A DNA stretch of 19,870 nt, taken from NCBI GenBank assembly GCA_009843675.1, contig VYCZ01000029.1:1-19870 (forward strand). The letters are read 5' to 3'. Origin of the DNA: Gammaproteobacteria bacterium (GTDB lineage Bacteria > Pseudomonadota > Gammaproteobacteria > Eutrophobiales > Eutrophobiaceae). Below are positions 7,323 to 15,042 of this stretch, piece after piece (the stretch's first letter is position 1; every line of letters begins with the position of its first letter). Position numbers and translations under genes: made by a program. The notes below the pieces were generated by a model, which saw only the letters and a list, made by a program, of their open reading frames with translations, had not been told where the DNA came from and made no database searches.

Positions 7323-8237
7323 CTACAACCAGTAAACAAATATAAACAAGCCCAGCCAGACCACGTCGACAAAGTGCCAGTACCAGGCAACCGCCTCGAA
7401 CGCAAAGTGGTTCTCCTTGGTGAAATGCCCGCTGATGGATCGCAGCAGGATGACGGTCAGCATGGTTGCGCCCATAGTCACGTGAAAACCATGGAAGCCG
7501 GTCAACAGGAAGAACGTGGATCCGTAGATGCCGGAATTCAGGGTCAGTCCCAGATCCTGGTAGGCGTGAACGTACTCGCCGGCCTGCAGAATGACAAAGA
7601 GGAACCCCAGGAACACGGTGGCGAACAACCACCAGCACAACCCGGAACGTTGGTTTTTCTTCAGCGCCCAATGGGCAAACGTCACGGTCACGCCGCTGGA
7701 CAGCAGGATGACGGTATTGATCGCGGGGATGTCGAACGCGGGGATGACGTCCTTGATTTCAGTGAATTTACTGGCCAGTCCATCCACCGTCATGTCCGGA
7801 GTCAGCAACAGCGGCCAGACATTTTCAAAGGCCGGCCAGAGGAATTCGTTGGTGGCTGCTCCGGCTCCTTCTCCCCCCAGCCAGGGTACGGAGTAAATCC
7901 GGGCATAAAACAGGGCGCCGAAAAACGCGGCAAAGAACATCACTTCCGAAAAAATGAACCACGCCATGCCCCAGCGGAAACTGATATCCCCCTGTTTGTT
8001 GTAAACCCCGCTCAGGCTTTCATCTATCACGTCCCTGAACCAGACGAAAAACATGTAGAACACGGCGACAAATCCCAGCAGCAACAGGTGCGAACCGAAG
8101 CCCGGCATGCTGCCGGTGGCGAGGTACTGGTTAAACATGAATGCGGTGCCGCAAAAAGCGATAAACAGGGCCAGGGAAAACAATACCGGCCATTTGCTGG
8201 GTTCAGGGATAAAATACGTGTCTTGCGGATTTGACAT
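7323..8237 (-). CDS. coxC: Cytochrome c oxidase subunit III
   Basis: This is subunit III of the aa3-type oxidase, a membrane subunit that stabilises proton uptake and turnover by the catalytic core. The 304-residue protein has seven predicted helices. Family features include WFRDVIDES in the first part, FIFSEVMFFAAFF with conserved Glu98, the HFTKENHFAFEAVAWYWHFV region near the end and a terminal DVVWLGLFIFVYWL. A 55-residue stretch at about 119-175 forms the longer loop typical of proteobacterial subunit III. GAGGAACATCA before the ATG is a good ribosome-binding site. It is the last gene of the coxB-coxA-small protein-ctaG-coxC run, 33 bases after ctaG. Confidence 0.96.
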   Translation of the reverse strand: MSNPQDTYFIPEPSKWPVLFSLALFIAFCGTAFMFNQYLATGSMPGFGSHLLLLGFVAVFYMFFVWFRDVIDESLSGVYNKQGDISFRWGMAWFIFSEVMFFAAFFGALFYARIYSVPWLGGEGAGAATNEFLWPAFENVWPLLLTPDMTVDGLASKFTEIKDVIPAFDIPAINTVILLSSGVTVTFAHWALKKNQRSGLCWWLFATVFLGFLFVILQAGEYVHAYQDLGLTLNSGIYGSTFFLLTGFHGFHVTMGATMLTVILLRSISGHFTKENHFAFEAVAWYWHFVDVVWLGLFIFVYWL

Positions 8238-8270
8238 TGATGTTCCTCGAGTTTTCAGCGTTATTCGTTA

Positions 8271-8828
8271 TCAGGAGTTGGCCTTTTGCCCCGTTTGCGC
8301 GTCTGCCGCGGTTTTGTCCCCCACGTCAAAGAAGGTATACGACAGCGTCAGCGATGAAAACCGTTCCGGCAAATCGGTATCGACTATGAACCTGACCGGC
8401 ATCTCCCGGGTTTCTCCCGGCGCCAGGACCTGCTCGTTAAAGCAGAAACAGTCCATCTTGCTGATATACACGCCTGCCTGCGCCGGTGAGACGCTGGGTA
8501 TCGCGCGCCCGGTCACCGTCCGGCCGGAGCGGTTCTCAACCACAAACACCGCCTCGGATAATTCCCCGGGGCGAACCTTTGTCTTGTGCCGTTCCGCCTT
8601 GAATGTCCAGGGAATATCCCTGGTATTGGTATCGAGCACCACCGTAACCAGGCGGTTGGCGTCAACGTCGCCCATACCGGCATCTGCCTCGGCGACGCGG
8701 GCGCTGCCGCGGCCGGTCAGGTCGCAATACACCCGGTAGAGCGGCACCAGCGCGTAGCCGAAGGCGAACATGCACACTGCCGTGAGAAGCAGTTTGCGAA
8801 CGGTCCTGTTGATGTTGTTACCGGACAT
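8271..8828 (-). CDS. ctaG: Cytochrome c oxidase assembly protein CtaG/Cox11
   Basis: Cox11/CtaG delivers copper to the CuB site of subunit I. It is anchored by one helix with its copper domain in the periplasm. The 185-residue product has an N-terminal helix (about 12-30) followed by YRVYC (Cys35), and the copper-binding CFCF motif in KMDCFCFNEQ (Cys127, Cys129). It also has the family segments PWTFKAE and LTLSYTFFD. It starts four bases after the small membrane gene and lies between coxA, its client, and coxC. Confidence 0.96.
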   Translation of the reverse strand: MSGNNINRTVRKLLLTAVCMFAFGYALVPLYRVYCDLTGRGSARVAEADAGMGDVDANRLVTVVLDTNTRDIPWTFKAERHKTKVRPGELSEAVFVVENRSGRTVTGRAIPSVSPAQAGVYISKMDCFCFNEQVLAPGETREMPVRFIVDTDLPERFSSLTLSYTFFDVGDKTAADAQTGQKANS

Positions 8829-8832
8829 CGCT

Positions 8833-8964
8833 CTACATGTGGCTCACTATGAACCCGAAATACACCGCTGCCGCAACCAGGGCCAGGCATATGGCCAGGC
8901 GTATATTTGCCTTGCTGCGGCGGGCAATAAATTCGCTCTCATCTCTTTCAGGTTCCGTGCCCAT
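8833..8964 (-). CDS. Small single-helix protein between coxA and ctaG
   Basis: This 43-residue reading frame starts at ATG 8964 and ends TAG at 8835-8833. It has a charged N-terminus (MGTEPERDESEFIARRSKAN) followed by one hydrophobic helix, about residues 21-41, beginning IRLAICLALVAAAVYFGF. It fits exactly between coxA (9 bases before) and ctaG (4 bases after), on the same strand. No clear ribosome-binding site is visible, so translation may be coupled to coxA. Tiny single-helix proteins at this position are known in some proteobacterial cox operons as small oxidase assembly proteins. Assignment to that group is inference, but the location and topology argue for a real gene. Confidence 0.75.
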   Translation of the reverse strand: MGTEPERDESEFIARRSKANIRLAICLALVAAAVYFGFIVSHM

Positions 8965-8973
8965 ACGCGTGCG

Positions 8974-10575
8974 CTATGAATGGGCGGTCGCCTCGTCCAC
9001 CTTGGGCGGGATGGTAAACGTGTGGAACGGCGGCGGCGACGGCAACGTCCACTCCAGGCCGCGCGCGCCTTCCCAGACCTGTTCGTCCGCTTTCTTGCCC
9101 TCGCGTACGCACTTGACGATGACCCAGACGAACAGCAACTGGCTGATCCCGAAGACAAACCCGCCGACGCTGGAAATCATGTTCCATTCGGTAAACTGCA
9201 CGGCGTAATCCGGGATACGGCGCGGCATTCCCGCCAGGCCCAGGAAGTGCTGCGGAAAGAACAGCACGTTGACCGAAATCACCGAAAGCCAGAAGTGGAG
9301 TTGGCCCAGCTTCTCGTCATACATGTGGCCGGTCCACTTGGGCAACCAGAAATATGCGCCGGCCATCAGGGCAAACAGTGCGCCGGTGACCAGCACGTAG
9401 TGAAAATGCGCAACGACAAAATAGGTGTCATGGTACTGGAAGTCCGCCGGGGTAATCCCCAGCATCAGCCCGGAGAAGCCGCCGATGGAAAACAGGATCA
9501 CAAAGGAAAGCGCAAATAGCATCGGGGTCTCAAACGTCATGGCGCCGCGCCACATGGTGGCAATCCAGTTGAAGACCTTGACCCCCGTCGGCACCGCGAT
9601 GGACATGGTCGCATACATGAAAAACAACTCGCCGGCCAGGGGCATGCCCACCGTGAACATGTGGTGCGCCCAGACAAAAAAGGACAGGAAGGCGATGGCC
9701 GCGGTGGCATAGACCATGGACTCGTACCCGAACAGCGGCTTGCGTGAAAACGTCGGGATGATCTGCGAAACGATGCCGAACGCCGGCAGGATCAGGATAT
9801 ACACCTCCGGATGGCCGAAGCACCAGAAGATATGCTGGAACATGACGGGGTCGCCGCCACCGGCCGCAATGAAGAAGCTGGTCCCGAAATACTTGTCCGT
9901 CAACAGCATGGTCACCGCGCCGGCAAGCACCGGCATGGACGCAATCAGCAGGAACGCGGTAATGATCCAGGTCCACACGAACAGCGGCAACTGCATGAAA
10001 CCCATGCCGGGCGCGCGCATGTTGAATATGGTGGCGATAATGTTGATCGCGCCCATGATGGAAGAAACGCCGAGAAAATGCACGGTGAAAATCAGGAACG
10101 GAAACCCGTCTCCAAGCTGGGTGATCAGGGGCGGATACATGGTCCAGCCGCCGGCCGGCGCGCCGCCCTCCATGAAAAAGGTCGCCAGCAACATGGTAAA
10201 GGCGAACGGCAGGATCCAGAAACTCATATTGTTCATGCGCGGCAGCGCCATGTCCGGCGCGCCGATCATCATGGGCACCATCCAGTTGGCCAGCCCTACG
10301 CCGGCGGGCATGATCACGCCGAATATCATGACCAGCGCGTGCATGGTGGTCATGGCGTTGAAAAACTGCGGGTCGACATACTGCATACCCGGCTGGAACA
10401 GCTCGGCGCGAACCACCATGGCCATGGCGCCGCCGATAAAGAACATGATCAGGGCGAACACCAGGTACATGGTGCCGATGTCCTTATGGTTGGTGGAAAA
10501 CAGCCAGCGGCCCAGTCCCGTAGGCTTGTGGTCGTGATCGTCGTGATGGTGTTCGTGTGTTTCAGCGTAGCTCAT
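8974..10575 (-). CDS. coxA: Cytochrome c oxidase subunit I (aa3 type)
   Basis: This is the catalytic subunit, carrying heme a, heme a3 and CuB; it reduces O2 to water and pumps protons. The 533-residue, twelve-helix protein has heme a ligands His79 and His392, heme a3 ligand His390 and CuB ligands His255, His304 and His305, with Tyr259 in GHPEVY available for the His-Tyr crosslink. Glu257 of the same motif and Lys333 (GVKVFNW) mark it as an A1-type heme-copper oxidase with D and K channels. The first 16 residues include a His/Asp-rich stretch (HEHHHDDHDH). GAGGG stands seven bases before the ATG. coxB precedes it by 41 bases; the small protein and ctaG follow. Confidence 0.98.
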   Translation of the reverse strand: MSYAETHEHHHDDHDHKPTGLGRWLFSTNHKDIGTMYLVFALIMFFIGGAMAMVVRAELFQPGMQYVDPQFFNAMTTMHALVMIFGVIMPAGVGLANWMVPMMIGAPDMALPRMNNMSFWILPFAFTMLLATFFMEGGAPAGGWTMYPPLITQLGDGFPFLIFTVHFLGVSSIMGAINIIATIFNMRAPGMGFMQLPLFVWTWIITAFLLIASMPVLAGAVTMLLTDKYFGTSFFIAAGGGDPVMFQHIFWCFGHPEVYILILPAFGIVSQIIPTFSRKPLFGYESMVYATAAIAFLSFFVWAHHMFTVGMPLAGELFFMYATMSIAVPTGVKVFNWIATMWRGAMTFETPMLFALSFVILFSIGGFSGLMLGITPADFQYHDTYFVVAHFHYVLVTGALFALMAGAYFWLPKWTGHMYDEKLGQLHFWLSVISVNVLFFPQHFLGLAGMPRRIPDYAVQFTEWNMISSVGGFVFGISQLLFVWVIVKCVREGKKADEQVWEGARGLEWTLPSPPPFHTFTIPPKVDEATAHS

Positions 10576-10616
10576 GCTGTTACCCTCGTAATATCTGTTC
10601 TTGGTTCCGCCGCGCT

Positions 10617-11756
10617 TCAGCGCCTGTCGGCAATCATGGACGGCTGGACCATATCACCCAGGTCATTGCCCCAGGAGTTGCGCTCGTAGGTGATCACCGA
10701 AGCGATGTCCACATCATTCAGTTGCATGCCGAACGGCGCCATGGCAGTGCCGGCCACGCCGTTCATGACGGTATCGATATGCCCGTCCAGCGGGCCGGTG
10801 GTAATCGGACTGCCGACCAGGGGCTTGAAGGCGCCCGGGATGCCCATGCCGTTGACCTGGTGGCAGGCAACGCAAAACGTGCTGTAAACCTGCTCGCCGC
10901 GTTCCATCAGTTCTTCCATGGCCCACTCGCGATCGGCGCCGACATCAGCATCCAATGCCGCCACCATCATGTCTCCGGCCCAGTCGTAGTATTCATCCTC
11001 GCTGACGGCTTTCAGGACAATCGGCATGAACGCATGATCGCGCCCGCACAGTTCCGCGCACTGGCCCCGGTAAGTCCCCTCTTCTTCAATGATGGCCCAG
11101 GATTCATTGATGAACCCGGGGATCGAATCCCGCTTCCAGCCCAGGGCCGGCACCCACCAGGAATGGATGACGTCAGCGGCCGTGGTCATGAAGCGGATTT
11201 TTGTGTTCACCGGTACGACAACCGGGTTATCCACTTCGAGCAGGTAATTTTCTATTTCGTTGGGGTCAATTCCGGACTTGAGTTGCCTGGCCTCGTTGCT
11301 TTCCGGCGCCAGCGAACTGAAAAAGCCGAAATCCTCTTCAATATACTCGTAGTGCCAGCGCCACTGGTAGCCCGTTATCTTGATGGTCAGGTCGGAATCG
11401 CCGGTGGATTCAATAAGTATCAGGGACTTGGTGGCGGGAATGGCCATCAGGATGAGAATAATCATCGGGATGGCGGTCCAGATGATCTCCACCGTGGTAT
11501 GGTGGTGGAACTGGGCCGCTTTTACGCCCCGGGACTTCCTGTGGCGAAAGATGGACCAGAACATGACGCCGAAAACCACCACCGCTATCACGCAGCAGAT
11601 ATAGAATATCAACATGTGCAGGTCGTAAATATTGCGGCTCAGCGGGGTCACGCCTTCCGGCATGTTCAATCCGTACTCCGCCCAGGCGGGCTGCAGCGCC
11701 AGCGCCAGCAGCGAAATGACCGCTCCCCAAACAGTTTTCAAATATCCAGCAGACAT
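10617..11756 (-). CDS. coxB: Cytochrome c oxidase subunit II with fused cytochrome c
   Basis: Subunit II accepts electrons from cytochrome c at CuA. This 379-residue version has a signal peptide (about 1-26), two helices (about 45-70 and 88-110), and a periplasmic cupredoxin domain. CuA ligands are His198, Cys233, Glu235, Cys237, His241 and Met244. A C-terminal class I cytochrome c domain follows, with CVACH (Cys295, Cys298, His299) and probable distal Met339 in MAPFG. Such caa3-like fusions allow direct electron entry through the attached heme. GAGGAAG is well placed before the ATG. It is the first gene of the structural operon, and its probable promoter overlaps the hairpin block upstream. 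Confidence 0.97.
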   Translation of the reverse strand: MSAGYLKTVWGAVISLLALALQPAWAEYGLNMPEGVTPLSRNIYDLHMLIFYICCVIAVVVFGVMFWSIFRHRKSRGVKAAQFHHHTTVEIIWTAIPMIILILMAIPATKSLILIESTGDSDLTIKITGYQWRWHYEYIEEDFGFFSSLAPESNEARQLKSGIDPNEIENYLLEVDNPVVVPVNTKIRFMTTAADVIHSWWVPALGWKRDSIPGFINESWAIIEEEGTYRGQCAELCGRDHAFMPIVLKAVSEDEYYDWAGDMMVAALDADVGADREWAMEELMERGEQVYSTFCVACHQVNGMGIPGAFKPLVGSPITTGPLDGHIDTVMNGVAGTAMAPFGMQLNDVDIASVITYERNSWGNDLGDMVQPSMIADRR

Positions 11757-11803
11757 ACAGTCTTCCTCAGCATCATTGTTGTTTTCTTCTGTTACTCCAC
11801 ACC

Positions 11804-11832
11804 ATCAGACAAATTTGTGGAAGCTCTGACAA
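11804..11832 (-). promoter_or_regulatory. Candidate coxB operon promoter
   Basis: On the minus strand TTGTCA (11832-11827), a 17-base gap and TCTGAT (11809-11804) form a plausible sigma70 promoter, giving a leader of roughly 40 bases to coxB. The -35 lies inside the first arm of the 15-bp perfect hairpin. The assignment is by eye and the -10 is only a partial match. Confidence 0.3.
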
Positions 11833-11969
11833 GTCCATCCTGGACTTGTCAGAGCACGCAATACAAAAATGCGATTTTTGCATTGCTCACAAATTCAATG
11901 ACTTATCGTCATCGAATTTGGCGATACATCCCTGTATCGCAGGAACCTCTGATTTAATCAGGGGTTCCT
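11823..11969. repeat. Block of five consecutive hairpins
   Basis: Five inverted repeats sit end to end. 11823-11855: 15-bp perfect stem, loop TCC. 11858-11886: 12 pairs, one mismatch. 11890-11920: 13 pairs, one mismatch. 11921-11940: 8-bp perfect stem, loop TCCC. 11941-11969: 13 pairs including one G-T. Gaps between units are 0-3 bases. In addition, GCAATACA (11858-11865) can pair with TGTATTGC (11972-11979), enclosing the last four units. The block spans the coxB leader side and the 3' end of the DUF2244 gene, so three units are translated. The regularity suggests a mobile palindromic element or structured RNA rather than a chance terminator. Confidence 0.8.
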
Positions 11970-12441
11970 TATGTATTGCAGATTGTAAAATTTGCGCCAG
12001 CCCCCTGCGTTCTTCTTCGTTAAGAAACCGGCCCACCTCGACCTCCCTGCCATGGGAACAGAGCAGTAATTTGCTCGGGTGCCAGGCCACCCAGGGGCGC
12101 TGCAACACGACCCTTGTCCAGTACCTTTTGAAGTCATGGCGCTGCTCCGGCCTGGAACGGCCCGTTTCCACGGATACGGAATCGTCGGTGATCGTGATAA
12201 CCTCCCGCGCGCCGCCGCGCCAGGCGGTTATATAGAGCGCCGCGCCCAGCGCCAGTAACTCCAGCCCTGAAAACGGCAGTACCAGGGTCAGCCCCTGTAC
12301 CCAGAAGTACCCCGCAATAGCGAGGGAAACTCCCGCGATAATACCATAGGCCAGCAGTAATTCCTTCCACGTCATGGAACGATTGGGCGCTATCACAAAA
12401 GTGCGATTTCCCTTATGCGCGGCTTGCAGTTCGTGAATCAT
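11887..12441 (-). CDS. DUF2244 family membrane protein with palindrome-encoded tail
   Basis: This 184-residue protein has two central helices (about 29-50 and 53-74), then a soluble part with WRGGAREVITITDDSVSVE and RPWVAWHPSKLLLCSHGREVEVGRFL. This matches the DUF2244 family of integral membrane proteins often found beside cytochrome oxidase genes; its function is unknown. The family-like sequence ends near residue 157. Residues 158-184 (KEPLIKSEVPAIQ onward) are encoded by three units of the hairpin block, so the original stop was probably lost when the element arrived. ATG 12441 was chosen over a GTG two codons upstream; neither has a strong ribosome-binding site. It lies between cydB and coxB on the same strand. 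Confidence 0.85.
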   Translation of the reverse strand: MIHELQAAHKGNRTFVIAPNRSMTWKELLLAYGIIAGVSLAIAGYFWVQGLTLVLPFSGLELLALGAALYITAWRGGAREVITITDDSVSVETGRSRPEQRHDFKRYWTRVVLQRPWVAWHPSKLLLCSHGREVEVGRFLNEEERRGLAQILQSAIHKEPLIKSEVPAIQGCIAKFDDDKSLNL

Positions 12442-12537
12442 CCACACTCAGCAATCAATGTCAAGTAGCCAACACTACCACAGGAACTATTCCCCGGCAA
12501 ACCTGGCGTGCTGCGCCTGTGAATTTCGATGAACCGC

Positions 12538-13548
12538 TCAATCATAACGCAGTTCCGTCGCTTTGCCGCGGAACACGAAATAGGCCAGCGCGGTGTAACA
12601 AATCAACACGGGAAGTACGATGAGGGCGCCGGCCAGTATGATTCGAAGCGATGCGGGCGCGGCCGCAGCTTCCGTTATCGTCATTTGCTCAGGCACAATA
12701 TAGGGGAAAAAACTGTATCCAAGCCCGACAAAACTGAATACGTATACACCTATGGTGAGCGCGAACGGCAGCCAGCAGTAGCGGTCCCGGGGGAACGGCA
12801 TATGCCGCAACACCAGGAACAGGCCGATTACCAGCAGCCCCGTAGTCACGGGTATCGGGACCAGGGCCAGCATAGCGGGAAAGCTGAACCATTTATCGTA
12901 GATGCGATCGCTGATCAACGGCGTCACCACCGATACGGCGACCAGGCCCACTACCGAGTTGACCAGGTGGTATCTTGCCCACTTGACGGCTTTCTCCTGC
13001 AGGCCGCCCTCACATTTCATAATCAGCCAGCATGCGCCGATAAGACAATACGCGGAAGCCAGGGCCACCGCGATCAGGCAGGAAAACAGGATTCCCGCCC
13101 AGCTCCGGTCAAAGCCGATGACGTAAAAGCCAAGCATATATCCCTGCGCCAACGCGGTCAGCAGGGAACCGTAAAAGAACCGGTTGTTCCAGCGCCACTT
13201 CTGCTGATACGGCGCCTTTGACCTGAAATCAAAAGCAACACCGCGGAATATCAGGCCGAACAACATGATCGCGACCGGCAGGTAAAGTTCCGTGAGGATC
13301 AATCCATGCGCCGCAGGGAACGCCACCAGCAACAACCCGACGCCGAGGATGAGCCAGGTTTCATTGGCGTCCCAGAACGGGCCTATGGATGCGATCATCC
13401 GATCTTTTTCATGCCAGTGGGCATTATCTATCAGCATGCCAACCCCGAGGTCATAACCGTCAAGCGCCGTATAAATCAGCACGGAAAGTCCCATCAGGAA
13501 AGCGAACGCGTAGGGAAGCCAGTTCCCATCCGCAAAAACCTGTTGCAT
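12538..13548 (-). CDS. cydB: Cytochrome bd-type quinol oxidase subunit II (CydB/CioB)
   Basis: Subunit II of the bd-type quinol oxidase supports assembly of the heme cluster in subunit I. The 336-residue protein has about eight to nine helices and starts with the characteristic FLMGLSVLIYTALDGYDLGVGML, followed by ASIGPFWDANETWLILGVG and IMLFGLIFRGVAFDFR. The length and these segments fit the cyanide-insensitive oxidase (CioB) side of the family. GAGG precedes the ATG by seven bases. It lies 50 bases downstream of cydA, so the two form an operon. No CydX or DUF2474-like small gene was found in the 96 bases after it. Confidence 0.95.
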   Translation of the reverse strand: MQQVFADGNWLPYAFAFLMGLSVLIYTALDGYDLGVGMLIDNAHWHEKDRMIASIGPFWDANETWLILGVGLLLVAFPAAHGLILTELYLPVAIMLFGLIFRGVAFDFRSKAPYQQKWRWNNRFFYGSLLTALAQGYMLGFYVIGFDRSWAGILFSCLIAVALASAYCLIGACWLIMKCEGGLQEKAVKWARYHLVNSVVGLVAVSVVTPLISDRIYDKWFSFPAMLALVPIPVTTGLLVIGLFLVLRHMPFPRDRYCWLPFALTIGVYVFSFVGLGYSFFPYIVPEQMTITEAAAAPASLRIILAGALIVLPVLICYTALAYFVFRGKATELRYD

Positions 13549-13598
13549 CGTCAGTCCTCTATTCAGGGTTTTTCAGCAGTATTCATGATCTTGGGCCG

Positions 13599-14969
13599 TC
13601 ACTCCGCGGCGCCTATCACCGTCATTCTCTCCTCACCCACCATTGCCTGTCTTTCCGGGTCGCGCTCACCGCCGTAACCGGCCTTGCCGGCCATGTAGAA
13701 CAGGGTCGCGATGAACGCGACCGTGAGGAAGGCATATATGCCCAGGTAGACGAGCAGGGTTGACAACACCATACCGCCGGAGACCGGGCCGAGTGCGTCA
13801 TGCACGGTCAACACCCCATGCACCAGCCAGGGCTGACGGCCGATTTCCGTGACATACCAGCCCGCAACCGTCGCGACACACCCCATAAACGTCATGCCGA
13901 CCAGCGCAAGCAACCAGTATTCAGGCAGCGCCCTGTCGCGCAGCAACAGGTAACTGCCCAGCCATGAGACGGCGAGCATCAGCAGCCCAATACCCACCAT
14001 CAGCCGGAACGCAAAAAACACCGGCGCGACCGGCGGATGCGTTTCAAATTCATTCAGCCCCCTGATCTCCCCGTCCAGTTCGTGGGTCACAACCAGGCTG
14101 GCAAGATAGGGTATCTCCAGCGCAAAGTCATTCGCGCGTTCGCTTTCATCCGGCAGCGCAAACAGGACCAGTGGCGCGCCGCGCCGGGTCTCCCACGCCC
14201 CTTCCATCGCGGCCAGCTTTGCCGGTTGGTATTCCTTGGTATTCAGACCATGTTCATGCCCCGCAAACATCTGCAAGGGAATCAGGATCGCGGCCAGGTA
14301 CACGCCGGTCTTCAGCGCTTTCATCACTGCCGCGGCGCGATCGTCACGCAGGATCCTGAACGCCGACAGCCCCGCGACCAGAAAGGAGGCCGTCAAACCG
14401 GATGCCAGCAGCATGTGCGTGAGGCGGTAAGGCATGGATGGATTGAAAATAACCTCCATCCAACTGGTGACATGCGCCTGTCCGTCGATCATCTCAAAAC
14501 CTGCCGGCGTGTGCATCCAACTGTTCAGGACCAGGATCCAGAACGCCGAGGCGGTTGTGCCCAGCGCCACCAGGATCGTCGCCAGCGTATGCAGCCAATC
14601 GGGAACCCGCCTGAAACCGAACAACATGATGCCCAGGAACGTGGCCTCCAGAAAAAACGCGGTCAGCACTTCGTAAGCAAGCAGCGGCCCGGCGATATTG
14701 CCCACCGTGAGCATGAATCCCGGCCAGTTGGTGCCGAACTGGAAGGACATCGTCACGCCGCTGACCACACCGACGGCAAAACTCAAGGCAAACACTTTGG
14801 TAAAAAAGAAGTAGGCCTGCATCCATGCCTGATCCCTTGTGATGTTGTAACGGACCTTGAAAAACAATAATATCCACCCCATGGCTATGGTTATGGAAGG
14901 GAACATGATATGGAAAGTGATATTCGCGGCAAACTGTATGCGCGATAACAGAAACGGGTCCAGTTCCAT
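13599..14969 (-). CDS. cydA: Cytochrome bd-type quinol oxidase subunit I (CydA/CioA)
   Basis: Subunit I binds the three hemes and oxidises quinol, reducing O2 to water without proton pumping. The 456-residue protein shows heme ligands His20 and His185, Met324 (FRLMVG), Glu100 and Glu108 (AYEVLTAFFLEATF) on the proton path, quinol-site residues in KLAAMEG (251-257), and GRQPW (377-381). The region between the Q-loop motif and GRQPW is shorter than in E. coli CydA (522 residues). That marks the short-Q-loop, cyanide-insensitive (CioA) type. The ATG at 14969 has no clear ribosome-binding site. It is divergent from the CBS protein at 15043. Confidence 0.96.
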   Translation of the reverse strand: MELDPFLLSRIQFAANITFHIMFPSITIAMGWILLFFKVRYNITRDQAWMQAYFFFTKVFALSFAVGVVSGVTMSFQFGTNWPGFMLTVGNIAGPLLAYEVLTAFFLEATFLGIMLFGFRRVPDWLHTLATILVALGTTASAFWILVLNSWMHTPAGFEMIDGQAHVTSWMEVIFNPSMPYRLTHMLLASGLTASFLVAGLSAFRILRDDRAAAVMKALKTGVYLAAILIPLQMFAGHEHGLNTKEYQPAKLAAMEGAWETRRGAPLVLFALPDESERANDFALEIPYLASLVVTHELDGEIRGLNEFETHPPVAPVFFAFRLMVGIGLLMLAVSWLGSYLLLRDRALPEYWLLALVGMTFMGCVATVAGWYVTEIGRQPWLVHGVLTVHDALGPVSGGMVLSTLLVYLGIYAFLTVAFIATLFYMAGKAGYGGERDPERQAMVGEERMTVIGAAE

Positions 14970-15012
14970 AGGGCGGCGAGAGTTCTCAGTGGCAAACCGG
15001 TAAATCGGCGCC

Positions 15013-15042
15013 AGTATAGTCCAGTATCAATGGGTGTTGCAA
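15013..15042 (-). promoter_or_regulatory. Candidate cydA promoter, overlapping a divergent -10
   Basis: On the minus strand TTGCAA (15042-15037), an 18-base gap and TATACT (15018-15013) form a promoter, followed by a GC-rich GGCGCC discriminator; the leader to cydA would be about 37 bases. On the plus strand TATAGT (15015-15020) overlaps it and could serve the CBS gene, though with a poor -35. TATACTGGCGCCGA recurs at 6989-7002. Confidence 0.4.

Noticed and set aside
7374..8234. 286-codon plus-strand frame opposite coxC
   Set aside because: Gln/His-rich translation typical of antisense to a hydrophobic gene; coxC on the other strand is unambiguous.
9716..10689. Two long plus-strand frames opposite coxA
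   Set aside because: They are rich in Met, Pro and Arg/His from the reverse of membrane-helix codons, overlap each other and coxA, and show no family features.
10557..11957. 466-codon open frame on the plus strand opposite coxB
   Set aside because: It lies antisense to a fully conserved coxB and its translation has no recognisable domain. Long antisense frames are expected in GC-rich coding DNA.
11823..11969. CRISPR array or simple terminator at the hairpin block
   Set aside because: The units are different inverted repeats, not direct repeats with spacers, and none is followed by a T-run in either direction as a standard intrinsic terminator would be.
12459..12464. TTGACA on the minus strand as a -35 for the DUF2244 gene
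   Set aside because: A -10 at normal spacing would fall on the start codon (ATGATT), which is a poor match.
12442..12537. CydX or DUF2474-like small gene after cydB
   Set aside because: The 96-base gap has no frame encoding a hydrophobic peptide of the expected size.
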